Shown here piece after piece: positions 29,606-37,693 of a DNA stretch of 64,000 nt (its first letter is position 1; each line of letters opens with the position of its first letter). Below the pieces are notes generated by a model. That model ran no database searches and had not been told where the DNA came from. It saw nothing but the letters and a program-made list of their open reading frames with translations. Origin of the DNA: an uncultured Pseudoflavonifractor sp. (lineage in GTDB: Bacteria > Bacillota > Clostridia > Oscillospirales > Oscillospiraceae); the NCBI GenBank assembly GCA_947577065.1, contig CANPTT010000003.1:1-64000 (forward strand), given 5' to 3'. Position numbers and translations under genes: made by a program.

Positions 29606-30475
29606 ATGAAAGTCCGCAAAGCGGTCATTCCCGCCGCCGGGTTGGGGACCCGGATGCTGCCCGCCACCAAGACGGTGCCCAAGGAGATGCTGCCCATGGT
29701 GGACAAGCCGGTGTTGCAATATATCATCGAAGAGGCGGTGGCCGCCGGGATCGAGGATATCCTTATCGTCACTAACCGGGCCAAGTCCGCCATGGACGAC
29801 TACTTTGATTACTACCCTGAGCTGGAGCACCGCCTGGAGGCGGCAGGGAAGGAGAAGGAGCTGGAGGCGGTAAAGCAAGCCGCGGATCTGGCCAACATTT
29901 TCTACGTCCGGCAGAAGGAGACCAAAGGCCTGGGACATGCCATCTGGCGTTCCAAGCGTTTTGTGGGGGACGAGCCCTTTGCCGTGCTGCTGGGCGATGA
30001 CATCATGCGCTCCAAGACCCCGGTCATCGGCCAGATCATTGCCCAGGCTGAGCGGTATGACTCCTCTGCTGTGGGGGTCCAGCAGGTCTCTGATGAGGTG
30101 GTGTCAAAATACGGAGTCATCAAGGCAGAGCCGTTGGACGAGCGGGTATTCGCCGTCCGGGATATGCAGGAAAAGCCCGCCCTGGCGGAGAAGTTTTCCA
30201 ACTACGCCATTCTGGGCCGCTATGTGCTGCGGCCGGAGATCTTTGACATTCTGGAGAACCAGGCCCCCGGTTACGGAGGGGAGGTCCAGCTCACCGACGG
30301 ACTGAAAAAACTGAGTGTCCAGGGCAAGATGGTGGCGGTAGATTTTGAGGGGAAGCGTTACGACACCGGGAACCTGAAGGGCTTTCTGGAGGCCACCATC
30401 GACTTTTCCCTGGAGCACCCGGAGACAGGGGAGTGGCTGAAGGAATTCTTGAAGGAGAAGGCGGCTGCGCTGTAA
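29606..30475 (+). CDS. galU: UTP-glucose-1-phosphate uridylyltransferase
   Basis: This 289-residue enzyme has the GalU motifs KAVIPAAGLGTRMLPATKTVPKEMLP, VDKPVLQYIIEEA, GLGHAIWRSKRFVGDEPFAVLLGDDI and EKPA, with a C-terminal region ending in a helical tail. It makes UDP-glucose from UTP and glucose-1-phosphate for wall polymers, capsule or glycolipids. AAGGAGG precedes the ATG. A terminator follows, so it is transcribed as a single gene or from queT read-through. Confidence 0.95.
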   Translation: MKVRKAVIPAAGLGTRMLPATKTVPKEMLPMVDKPVLQYIIEEAVAAGIEDILIVTNRAKSAMDDYFDYYPELEHRLEAAGKEKELEAVKQAADLANIFYVRQKETKGLGHAIWRSKRFVGDEPFAVLLGDDIMRSKTPVIGQIIAQAERYDSSAVGVQQVSDEVVSKYGVIKAEPLDERVFAVRDMQEKPALAEKFSNYAILGRYVLRPEIFDILENQAPGYGGEVQLTDGLKKLSVQGKMVAVDFEGKRYDTGNLKGFLEATIDFSLEHPETGEWLKEFLKEKAAAL

Positions 30476-30480
30476 AAGGA

Positions 30481-30519
30481 AAAAAGGACCGCCCTGTGAA
30501 ACAGGGCGGTCCTCTTTTT
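30481..30519. terminator. Rho-independent terminator
   Basis: AGGACCGCCCTGT pairs with ACAGGGCGGTCCT across a 3-base loop; T run after, A run before. It serves galU and the convergent PepSY gene. Confidence 0.9.
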
Positions 30520-30525
30520 GCTTTT

Positions 30526-31308
30526 TTAGTCGTAGTCCACTTCCCACTTGAGGATGACCCCGGTGACGGCGTTCACATCGCACTCATACTCGGTACGACC
30601 CTCCCGGAGCTCCACCTCATAGACGTAGCGGCCGTCGTCCCGGTCCAGCTCGCACTTGACCACCCGGGCACCCGAGGGGGCCCTGTCCAGAGCGATCTGC
30701 TGAGCCTGGGCGGAGGGGATCAGATCCTCCTGGGTGGTTTGGCCGGAGGAGGGGCGGTGGATGGAGTAGTTGTCCAGGTCGTGGTCAAAGGAGAGCACTG
30801 CGCCGGTGAGGGCGTCAATGTCGTAGTCATACTCCGTGCTGCCGGAGTAGAATTCCACGTCGTAGCAGATAACTCCACCCTCCCGGTCCAGTTTGGTCTG
30901 GAGGAACACGGCCTCGGCAGAGCTTACCCCAGCGTGTTGGAGGGCCAGCTCCCTGGCCCGGTCGGCGGTGATGTAGCTGGCGGCGTTGGGGTCGGCGGCC
31001 AGGACCATATCCTCCGTGGTGATCCTGGCGGTGCGGCTGGCGCTGTCATAGCTGACGGTCATGCCCGCCGCCTCGCACAGGGCGCGGATGGGGGCGTAGG
31101 TGGTGCCGTCGTAGGAGAAAAGAGGGACCTGCTCCCCCTTGACATTCCTGGGGGAGAAGCGGGCGCCGTTGATGGTGACGGTGATGCCGTCCTCAATCTG
31201 GATGGAGCGGCCTGCGGCAAGGGCGGCGGAGCCCAGGCTCAGGGCAAGGACGGTGGTGAGAATGCCGGCCAGGAAGCCCTGGAGGTGGTCGCGGTTGTGT
31301 TTCATCAT
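30526..31308 (-). CDS. Secreted protein with stalk-like domain and two PepSY repeats
   Basis: A 260-residue protein starts at 31,308 (AAAGGAG upstream) with an N-terminal membrane helix or signal peptide (GILTTVLALSLGSAALAAG). A copper-amine-oxidase-N-like module follows (TVTINGARFSPRNV, YAPIRALCEAAGMTVSYDS). Two PepSY-type units then match each other: AADPNAASYITADRARELALQHAG, DVEFYSGSTEYDYDIDALTGAVLS and the later EVELREGRTEYECDVNAVTGVIL. PepSY domains often inhibit peptidases. It has its own promoter and a terminator. Confidence 0.85.
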   Translation of the reverse strand: MMKHNRDHLQGFLAGILTTVLALSLGSAALAAGRSIQIEDGITVTINGARFSPRNVKGEQVPLFSYDGTTYAPIRALCEAAGMTVSYDSASRTARITTEDMVLAADPNAASYITADRARELALQHAGVSSAEAVFLQTKLDREGGVICYDVEFYSGSTEYDYDIDALTGAVLSFDHDLDNYSIHRPSSGQTTQEDLIPSAQAQQIALDRAPSGARVVKCELDRDDGRYVYEVELREGRTEYECDVNAVTGVILKWEVDYD

Positions 31309-31366
31309 GGTAGGACTCCTTTCAATGTGAAATAAATATGAGTTGTTCACTAGGAATTTCGCCCAT

Positions 31367-31395
31367 ATAATAGCAAAAAAATAGGAATTAGTCAA
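31367..31395 (-). promoter_or_regulatory. Promoter of the PepSY gene
   Basis: TTGACT (31,390-31,395) and TATTAT (31,367-31,372) on the minus strand are separated by 17 bp. Confidence 0.7.
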
Positions 31396-31444
31396 GTAAA
31401 AACCGGCCTCTTGGGAGGCCGGAGGGCCCTTTATAGAAATTTCC

Positions 31445-31472
31445 TTGACATTTCACAAAATTCCGTTATAAT
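31445..31472 (+). promoter_or_regulatory. Promoter of rpsF-ssb-rpsR
   Basis: TTGACA (31,445-31,450) and TATAAT (31,467-31,472) are 16 bp apart, a near-perfect sigma-A promoter. About 80 leader bases follow before rpsF; they include a CTCCCGG...CTGGGGG helix that could be an S6:S18 autoregulatory site, which I could not confirm. Confidence 0.85.
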
Positions 31473-31557
31473 AATATAGCCTGTCTTCTGAAAAGGGCAG
31501 AGCTCCTTGCTCCCGGCAAAGACTGGGGGCCACAAGACCATAAGGAGGTGCACAAAA

Positions 31558-31854
31558 ATGGCAAAGCTCAACGCAAACTACGAGGCCGTGTTCATCATCG
31601 ATCCCCGCAAGAACGAAGAGGACACCGCCGCTCTGGTGGAGAAGTTCAAGACCCTCTGCGAGGCCAACGCCACCCAGGTGGAGGTGGACGAGTGGGGCAA
31701 GCGCCGTCTGGCCTACCCCATCCAGGACCAGATGGACGGACACTATGTCCGGCTGACCTTCTCCGCCGCCCCGGCTTTCCCGGCCGAGTTGGACCGTATC
31801 TTCCGTATTACCGACGGCGTGATGCGTTCCATCATCGTCTGCCTGGACGAGTAA
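31558..31854 (+). CDS. rpsF: 30S ribosomal protein S6
   Basis: The 98-residue protein starts at 31,558 (AAGGAGG upstream). It has the S6 pattern YEAVFIIDPRKNEEDTAALVEKF, VDEWGKRRLAYPIQDQMDGHYV and ELDRIFRITDGVMRSII. S6 binds 16S rRNA next to S18. First gene of the conserved rpsF-ssb-rpsR operon. Confidence 0.97.
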   Translation: MAKLNANYEAVFIIDPRKNEEDTAALVEKFKTLCEANATQVEVDEWGKRRLAYPIQDQMDGHYVRLTFSAAPAFPAELDRIFRITDGVMRSIIVCLDE

Positions 31855-31865
31855 GGGGGAGACGA

Positions 31866-32327
31866 ATGCTCAATCATATCGTCATCATGGGCCGGCTGGT
31901 GGCCGACCCGGAGCTTAGGACCACCCCCGCCGGAGTGACGGTGGCTACCATGCGTCTGGCGGTGGACCGGGACTTTAAGAACAAGCAGACTGGTGAGCGG
32001 GAGACCGACTTTATCAATGTGGTCGCCTGGCGTCAGACCGCTGAATTTGTCAGCCGCTACTTCACCAAGGGCCGTATGGCCGTGGCGGAGGGCCGCCTTC
32101 AGATCCGTCCCTATACGGATCGGGACGGCAACAAGCGCACCGCTGCCGAGGTGGTGGCGGACAACATCTATTTCGGCGATTCCCGCCGGGATGGAGAGGG
32201 CGGCGGCTATGGCGGCCAGCCCTATTCCGCTCCGATGCCGTCCCAGCCCTCGGGCGGCTATGCCGCCCCCACGGGCGACGACCAGTTCACCGAGCTGGTG
32301 GGCGACGAGGACAACCTGCCGTTCTAA
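31866..32327 (+). CDS. ssb: Single-stranded DNA-binding protein
   Basis: This 153-residue SSB has the OB fold (MLNHIVIMGRLVADPELR, FINVVAWRQTAEFVSRYFTKG, VAEGRLQIRPY) and a flexible Gly/Pro/Ser linker of about 40 residues. It ends in the acidic tip DEDNLPF that contacts repair and replication partners. It lies between rpsF and rpsR as in most Firmicutes. Confidence 0.97.
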   Translation: MLNHIVIMGRLVADPELRTTPAGVTVATMRLAVDRDFKNKQTGERETDFINVVAWRQTAEFVSRYFTKGRMAVAEGRLQIRPYTDRDGNKRTAAEVVADNIYFGDSRRDGEGGGYGGQPYSAPMPSQPSGGYAAPTGDDQFTELVGDEDNLPF

Positions 32328-32367
32328 TGCGGACGGCCATATTTTGAAATAAGGGAGGGAATTTCCC

Positions 32368-32616
32368 ATGCCTATGGATACTGGAAAAGAGATGCGCCCC
32401 CGTGGGCGGAAGCGCCGTAAGGTTTGCACCTTCTGTGCCGACAAGGTGGAGCACATCGATTACAAGGACGCGGGCAAGCTCAAGCGGTTCCTGTCCGAGC
32501 GCAGCAAGATCCTGCCCCGCAGGACCACCGGCACCTGTGCCATGCATCAGCGTCAGCTGACCGCCGCCGTAAAGCGGGCCCGTCAGATCGCCCTGCTGCC
32601 CTATGTGACCGACTAA
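32368..32616 (+). CDS. rpsR: 30S ribosomal protein S18
   Basis: The 82-residue protein has [17 protein letters not shown] and [27 protein letters not shown], the S18 signature. CxxC plus a further Cys and His are kept, so it is probably of the zinc-binding type. It is the last gene of the operon, with a strong terminator after it. Confidence 0.97.
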   Translation: MPMDTGKEMRPRGRKRRKVCTFCADKVEHIDYKDAGKLKRFLSERSKILPRRTTGTCAMHQRQLTAAVKRARQIALLPYVTD

Positions 32617-32632
32617 AAGCCAAAAAACAAGG

Positions 32633-32663
32633 AAACGCCGTGGAGCTCCCACGGCGTTTTTTT
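32633..32663 (+). terminator. Terminator of rpsF-ssb-rpsR
   Basis: AAACGCCGTG with its complement around a 6-base loop, followed by seven T residues. Confidence 0.92.
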
Positions 32664-32688
32664 GCGCGTGTTTTTGTGAACATTGCCC

Positions 32689-32717
32689 TTGCATCCGTTA
32701 AGAATATGACATATAAT
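32689..32717 (+). promoter_or_regulatory. Promoter of the rpiB-serC-serA operon
   Basis: TTGCAT (32,689-32,694) and TATAAT (32,712-32,717) are 17 bp apart, 42 bp before the rpiB start. Confidence 0.8.
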
Positions 32718-32758
32718 ATGAAACCGAGAGACCGAAGAAAACGAAGGAGGGATCTGTC

Positions 32759-33226
32759 TTGAAACTTGCCATTGGAAACGACCATTCCGCGGTGGATATG
32801 AAGAATGAGATCAAGGCCCATCTGGAGCAGAAGGGCATTGAGGTCATAGATGTAGGCGTGTGTACCACGGAGAGCTGCAACTACCCTGTGCTGGGCTATC
32901 AGGTGGCCCGTATGGTGGCGGACGGTGCGGTGGACGGGGGCGTTCTTATCTGCGGTACCGGGGTGGGGATCTCCCTTGCCGCCAACAAGGTCAAGGGCAT
33001 CCGGGCTTGCGTATGCAGCGAGCCCTATACCGCCAAACTCTCTAAAATGCATAACAACACCAACATCATTGCCTTTGGCGCCCGGGTCATCGGCGTGGAG
33101 ACCGCTAAAATGATCGTGGACGAGTGGATAAACGCCGAGTTTGAGGGGGGACGCCATCAGAAGCGGGTGGATATGCTCGCCGAGATTGAGCAGACCCAGG
33201 ATCTGCAAGCGGCCCATGAGGGCTGA
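32759..33226 (+). CDS. rpiB: Ribose-5-phosphate isomerase B (RpiB/LacAB family)
   Basis: The 155-residue protein starts with TTG at 32,759; GGAGGGA lies just upstream and the first residues MKLAIGNDHSAVDMK match the family start. Further motifs are GVLICGTGVGISLAANK, ACVCSEPYTAKLSKMHNNTNIIAFG and the C-terminal helix FEGGRHQKRVDML. RpiB interconverts ribose-5-phosphate and ribulose-5-phosphate (or allose-6-phosphate in some). It heads an operon with serC and serA, 19 bp apart from serC, linking pentose phosphate and serine synthesis. Confidence 0.93.
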   Translation: MKLAIGNDHSAVDMKNEIKAHLEQKGIEVIDVGVCTTESCNYPVLGYQVARMVADGAVDGGVLICGTGVGISLAANKVKGIRACVCSEPYTAKLSKMHNNTNIIAFGARVIGVETAKMIVDEWINAEFEGGRHQKRVDMLAEIEQTQDLQAAHEG

Positions 33227-33245
33227 ATCCAAGGAGGTTTTCATT

Positions 33246-34325
33246 ATGGACAGAGTTTATAACTTTTCTGCCGGCCCCTCCATGCTGCCCCTGGAGGCTC
33301 TGGAGCGGGCGGGGAAGGAGATCACCAACTACCAGGGTTCCGGTATGTCCGTCATGGAGATGAGCCATCGCTCCAAGGTGTTCCAGAAGATCTTTGACGA
33401 CACCCAGGCCAAGTTTCGCAGGGCCTTGAAGGTGCCCGAAGGCTATAAGGTCCTCTTTCTCCAGGGGGGTGCCTCCACCCAGTTCTCCGCCGTGCCCCTG
33501 AACCTGATCGGTAGAACGGGGAAGGCTGACTACGCCGTCACCGGCAATTTTGCCAAGCTGGCGTGGAAGGAGGCTCAGAAGTACGGCGAGATCAGTGTAG
33601 CCGCCACCAGTGAGGATCAGAACCACACCTACATCCCCGCCCAGGACCAGCTGAAGCTGGATCCCCGGGCCAGCTATTTCTACTACTGCGCCAACAACAC
33701 CATCTACGGCACCGAGTGGCAGTACGTCCCCGAGACGGGGGAGGTGCCCCTGGTCTGCGATATGTCCTCCAACATCCTCTCCCGGCCGGTGGACGTGAGC
33801 AAGTACGGCCTTATCTTTGCCGGAGCTCAGAAGAACATGGCCCCCGCGGGGCTTACGGTGGTCATCGTCCGGGAGGATCTGGCGGGCCATGAGCTGCCCT
33901 ACACCCCCCTGATGCTGGGCTACAAGACCATGATCGACAAGGACTCCATGTACAATACGCCTCCCTGCTGGTGCATCTACATGCTGGGGCTGACCCTGGA
34001 CTGGCTGGAGAGCCAGGGGGGAGTGGAAGGCATGGAGAAGATCAAGCACGGAAAGGCCAAGCTGCTCTACGATGTGCTGGATGACTCCCGGCTCTTTACC
34101 TGTGCCGCCCAGCCGGGCAGCCGCTCTGATATGAACGTGACCTTCCGCTCGGTGAGCGAGGAGCTGGACGCCAAGTTCGTGGCCGAGGCCACCGCCGCCG
34201 GCTTTACCAACCTGAAGGGCCACCGCAACGTGGGCGGTATGCGGGCTTCCATCTACAACGCCATGCCTGTGGAGGGCGTGGAGAAGCTGGCGGAGTTTAT
34301 CAAGAAGTTCGACAAAGAGAATTAA
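33246..34325 (+). CDS. serC: Phosphoserine aminotransferase
   Basis: This 359-residue class V aminotransferase has RVYNFSAGPSMLPLEALERA, GSGMSVMEMSHRSKVF, LFLQGGASTQFSAVPLNL and the PLP lysine in FAGAQKNMAPAGL. The C-terminal MNVTFRS and HRNVGGMRASIYNAMP motifs bind substrate. It converts phosphohydroxypyruvate to phosphoserine with glutamate as donor. It sits between rpiB and serA, 15 bp from serA. The ATG at 33,246 has AAGGAGG upstream; an earlier in-frame start would overlap rpiB and is not needed. Confidence 0.96.
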   Translation: MDRVYNFSAGPSMLPLEALERAGKEITNYQGSGMSVMEMSHRSKVFQKIFDDTQAKFRRALKVPEGYKVLFLQGGASTQFSAVPLNLIGRTGKADYAVTGNFAKLAWKEAQKYGEISVAATSEDQNHTYIPAQDQLKLDPRASYFYYCANNTIYGTEWQYVPETGEVPLVCDMSSNILSRPVDVSKYGLIFAGAQKNMAPAGLTVVIVREDLAGHELPYTPLMLGYKTMIDKDSMYNTPPCWCIYMLGLTLDWLESQGGVEGMEKIKHGKAKLLYDVLDDSRLFTCAAQPGSRSDMNVTFRSVSEELDAKFVAEATAAGFTNLKGHRNVGGMRASIYNAMPVEGVEKLAEFIKKFDKEN

Positions 34326-34340
34326 AAGGAGGCCCGCGCT

Positions 34341-35510
34341 ATGTTCCGTATCAAGACCATGAACAAAATTTCTCCCGCCGGCCTGTCCCAGCTGGACAAG
34401 GCCCGGTATACCGTTTCCGACAGCGAGGAGAACGAGGACGGCGTCCTGGTCCGCTCGGCGGATATGCTGGAGTATCCATTCCCCGACACCCTCCGGGCCA
34501 TTGCCCGGGCGGGGGCGGGTGTGAACAATATCCCCGTGGACCGTTGCTCCCAGGCGGGCATCGTGGTCTTTAACACCCCCGGGGCCAATGCTAATGCAGT
34601 GAAGGAACTGGCGGTCTGCGCTCTCATGCTGGCCTCCCGGGGCGTGGTGGCCGGGTCCAAATGGGTGGACGGCCAGATCACCGCCGGGGTGGATGTGACC
34701 ACTGTGGTGGAGAAGGGAAAGAGCCAGTTCGTAGGCCCCGAGGTCATGGGGAAGACCCTGGGCGTCATCGGCCTGGGGGCCATCGGGGTCCAGGTGGCCA
34801 ACATCGCCACCAAGCTGGGGATGAACGTCTACGGCTACGACCCCTTCCTGTCGGTGAACGCCGCCCTGAACCTGTCCCGGATGGTCCACGTGGCCACCGA
34901 CCTGGACACCATCTATAAGAATAGCGACTACATTACCATCCATGTTCCTATGGGCAAGGAGACCAAGGGGATGCTCAACGAGGACGCCTTCCACATGATG
35001 AAGGGGGGCGTCCGGATCATCAACCTGGCCCGGGGGGGGCTGGTGAACGAGCCTGATATGATCGCCGCCCTCCAGAGCGGCAAGGTGGCCGCCTATGTCA
35101 CCGACTTCCCCACCAACCCCTTGGCCGGGTGTAAGAACGTGACCCTGATCCCCCACTTGGGGGCCTCCACCCCCGAGAGCGAGGAGAACTGCGCCGTCAT
35201 GGCGGCCCAGCAGCTCCGGGACTATCTGGAGAACGGCAACATCCGCAACAGCGTGAACCTGCCCACCTTGGAGCAGCCCTGGTCGGGCATCGCCCGGATC
35301 TGCCTGATCCACAAAAACAGCCCCGGTATGCTGGCCCAGATCACCGCCCTTCTCAGCGACGAGGGGGTCAATGTGGAAAACATGACCAACAAGTCCAAGG
35401 GGGAGTATGCCTACACCGTGGTGGACATCGCCAGCCGGATCACGGATAAGGAGATCGAGGAGCTGCGCGCCATCGAGGGGATGCTGCGGGTGCGGTATCT
35501 GACCCATTAA
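34341..35510 (+). CDS. serA: D-3-phosphoglycerate dehydrogenase with ACT domain
   Basis: The 389-residue enzyme has the NAD-binding fold (GKTLGVIGLGAIGVQVANIA), catalytic Arg in INLARGGLVNEPD, and the Glu and His of IPHLGASTPESEENCA. A C-terminal ACT domain (SPGMLAQITALLSDEGVNVENMT) is probably the serine feedback site. It makes phosphohydroxypyruvate, the first step of serine synthesis. It is a short SerA of the type found with serC in Clostridia. No phosphoserine phosphatase gene is next to it. Confidence 0.94.
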   Translation: MFRIKTMNKISPAGLSQLDKARYTVSDSEENEDGVLVRSADMLEYPFPDTLRAIARAGAGVNNIPVDRCSQAGIVVFNTPGANANAVKELAVCALMLASRGVVAGSKWVDGQITAGVDVTTVVEKGKSQFVGPEVMGKTLGVIGLGAIGVQVANIATKLGMNVYGYDPFLSVNAALNLSRMVHVATDLDTIYKNSDYITIHVPMGKETKGMLNEDAFHMMKGGVRIINLARGGLVNEPDMIAALQSGKVAAYVTDFPTNPLAGCKNVTLIPHLGASTPESEENCAVMAAQQLRDYLENGNIRNSVNLPTLEQPWSGIARICLIHKNSPGMLAQITALLSDEGVNVENMTNKSKGEYAYTVVDIASRITDKEIEELRAIEGMLRVRYLTH

Positions 35511-35529
35511 AAGAAGGAAAGACAGAAAA

Positions 35530-35568
35530 AAGCGGCCGGCGATCAGATCGCCGGCCGCTTCTCTTTTT
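35530..35568. terminator. Terminator of rpiB-serC-serA
   Basis: The perfect 15-bp stem AAGCGGCCGGCGATC/GATCGCCGGCCGCTT is followed by a T-rich tail. Confidence 0.9.
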
Positions 35569-35574
35569 CAAGGG

Positions 35575-37137
35575 TCATTGGGTCTGGATATAAATGCCTG
35601 TTTCCGCCGACCAGTCCACGGTGAAGCCCAAGGCGGCTCCCAGATCCCGAAGCCTGAAATAGGTGCTCCCGCCCCCATGCGTGTCGGTGATCACAAAGGA
35701 ATCCAAGACCACCTCTTGGCCGTTTACCTTTACCGGATCGGTTTGGACGGTGTAGTATGCCATGCCCGAGCGGGAGCCGGACAGCTCAGAACCGTTGGGG
35801 GAGTATCGCTTTCCGGGGGCGAGGGAGATGGAACCGTCCCACTCCACCTCAAATTGCGCGGCGGTGCCGTTTAGGATGATAGCCAGATCCCGCAGCTTGA
35901 TATAGTTGGTGTCGTTTCCATTCTCATCCTTCAAGGCGTAGCAGGGGAATTGAACGGCCGAACCGTCCACCAGCACAGCTTGGGAGGAGGCGTAGGCCAT
36001 GTCGGGGGCGGCGTTGGGCGGGATGGTGAAGAGCTGAACGGGAAGGGGCTGGTACGGGCTGGTACGGTCATCGGAGACCGTTCCGGCAAAGCCGTTTCCA
36101 AGCTGTCCTCTGTCATTGAGTCCCCATACCCACAGGGAGGAGTCTATTTTGCGGGCGATGGCAAAAAATTCTCCGGCAGTCACCTCGTCCACATCGGCCA
36201 TGATCTGGGTGGGGAGAGGAACATAGTCCTCTCCGCCGGTCCCGGCCTCTCCGAAGATATTGGAGCCGCAGACCCAAAGGCTGTTGTCCTCCTTGATGAT
36301 ATAGCTGGTGGTGTTGGCCGCCGCCACGTCCCGGACCCCCTCCATGACCTGCGCGGGGCGGGAGCAGTAGCCTTGGTCGAAGCAGTCCACCTTGTCGTAA
36401 TGCTCCTCAAAGAGAAGCCCGTCCGCGATCCCCCAAGCCCACAGGGTGCCGTCCTCCCGCACCGCCAGAGCGTTGATATTGCCCAGAGCCATTTTGGTTA
36501 CTTTGTCCAGTACCCAAACAGGCTCCTCCCGGTAAACGTCGAGCCACCCTGAGTCGGGGCTTTCCCGGCCGTTTCCCAGCACGCTGAACGCGTCGTCTCC
36601 CCAAGCCCAGAGGCTTCCGTCCTTCCGGAGAGCGAAGACTGTGGAGGAGTCCGCGAGAAAATCGGCGACCTCATCAAACAGGGGGACCATTTGAAGGGTC
36701 TCCCCGTCAATGGGGACTCCGCCGGGGGAGAGGGTCCCTGAATGGTTGCTTCCCCAGCCGTAAAGGGCGCCATCCTCGGTAAGCACATAGCCGCAGTCCG
36801 CAAGGTAGTCATACTCCGCCTTCACGGCCCCGGTCATCCATTCTATTCCCTCCCCGGAAAATCCCTCGGAGAAAAAGAGAAGGGTCCCGTCGGTGCGGAC
36901 CAGCATAGAGGGAACACCGGAGGTGGCTTGGGCGGTACAGCCTTCTCCCTCTACGACCCGGTGGGGAAGCCCATCCTCATATCCAAAATCCCAGACAGAG
37001 CCGCTGTCGTCAATGTAGGTGGTCCAGTTATAATTGGCGTTGAGGCGGGGAGAACCGTTTCCCGCCCCCAGAGCTGCCGGAGAAAAGAGGCTGAACATGA
37101 CCAAGGTCAAAAATAACGCCGGAACAGACTTTTTCAC
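35575..37137 (-). CDS. Secreted RCC1-repeat protein with C-terminal stalk domains
   Basis: The GTG at 37,137 (AAAGG upstream) begins a signal peptide (SVPALFLTLVMFSLFSPAALG). About six RCC1-like repeats follow, each with a TLWAWG/SLWVWG core (DGSLWAWGDDAFSVLGNG, DGTLWAWGIADG, NSLWVCGSNIFGEAGTGG, SSLWVWGLNDRGQLGNGF), a beta propeller. The C-terminal 130 residues are copper-amine-oxidase-N-like units (YIKLRDLAIILNGTAAQFEVEWDG; YFRLRDLGAALGFTVDWS). 520 residues, secreted, probably protein- or wall-binding. No neighbour suggests its partner. Confidence 0.88.
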   Translation of the reverse strand: MKKSVPALFLTLVMFSLFSPAALGAGNGSPRLNANYNWTTYIDDSGSVWDFGYEDGLPHRVVEGEGCTAQATSGVPSMLVRTDGTLLFFSEGFSGEGIEWMTGAVKAEYDYLADCGYVLTEDGALYGWGSNHSGTLSPGGVPIDGETLQMVPLFDEVADFLADSSTVFALRKDGSLWAWGDDAFSVLGNGRESPDSGWLDVYREEPVWVLDKVTKMALGNINALAVREDGTLWAWGIADGLLFEEHYDKVDCFDQGYCSRPAQVMEGVRDVAAANTTSYIIKEDNSLWVCGSNIFGEAGTGGEDYVPLPTQIMADVDEVTAGEFFAIARKIDSSLWVWGLNDRGQLGNGFAGTVSDDRTSPYQPLPVQLFTIPPNAAPDMAYASSQAVLVDGSAVQFPCYALKDENGNDTNYIKLRDLAIILNGTAAQFEVEWDGSISLAPGKRYSPNGSELSGSRSGMAYYTVQTDPVKVNGQEVVLDSFVITDTHGGGSTYFRLRDLGAALGFTVDWSAETGIYIQTQ

Positions 37138-37235
37138 GGGAATCATCCTTTCTTTATTCCTATAAAGGGCGGTTTTCTATATTATATCAGGAAGATCCTT
37201 TGCCTACAAGGGGGCCGCCTCACAAAAATTCCCTC

Positions 37236-37287
37236 TTGACAACTGTGCTTATCACATATATACTGTATATGTCCGATAGATACAGTA
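37236..37287 (+). promoter_or_regulatory. Promoter and palindromic operator of the GntR/ABC operon
   Basis: TTGACA (37,236-37,241) and TATACT (37,259-37,264) are 17 bp apart. TACTGTAT (37,261-37,268) and ATACAGTA (37,280-37,287) form a perfect 8-bp inverted repeat overlapping the -10 box and start site, suiting repression by the GntR protein encoded next. Confidence 0.85.
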
Positions 37288-37315
37288 TCTACAAAAAGCA
37301 GATGGGAGTGACCAC

Positions 37316-37690
37316 ATGGATATCATCATCCGAAATACGGGGGAGACCCCCATCTACGACCAGATCACCCGGCAGGTCAAGACGTTGATCCTCACCGGGG
37401 TCCTGGGGGAGGGGGAGGCGTTGCCCTCCATGCGGGCTCTGGCCCGGGATCTGCGGATCAGCGTGATCACCACCAAGCGGGCCTACGAGGAGCTGGAGCG
37501 GGAGGGCTTTATCACCACCGTCCCCGGCAAGGGCTGCTTCGTGGCCCCCCGGAACCTGGAGCTGGTCCGGGAGAACGCCCTGCGCCAGGTGGAGGAGCAC
37601 CTTCAGCGGGCGGTGGAAGCCGCCAAGCTGGGCGGGATCGCCGCCGCCGAGGTCAGGGAAACCCTGGACATCCTATGTAAGGAGGAATAA
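37316..37690 (+). CDS. GntR-family repressor (YtrA type)
   Basis: This 124-residue YtrA-like regulator has a winged HTH (ITRQVKTLILTGVLGEGEALPSMRALARDLRISVITTKRAYEELEREGFI) and a short C-terminal dimerisation helix, no ligand domain. YtrA regulators repress ABC transporter operons induced by envelope stress or antibiotics. It is the first gene of its operon, 3 bp before the ATPase gene, and a matching palindrome overlaps its promoter, so autoregulation is likely. Confidence 0.92.
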   Translation: MDIIIRNTGETPIYDQITRQVKTLILTGVLGEGEALPSMRALARDLRISVITTKRAYEELEREGFITTVPGKGCFVAPRNLELVRENALRQVEEHLQRAVEAAKLGGIAAAEVRETLDILCKEE

Positions 37691-37693
37691 ACC

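Noticed and set aside
33105..35507. 800-codon open frame opposite serC and serA
   Set aside because: Antisense shadow; serC and serA are certain from motifs and the shadow protein has no recognisable domain.
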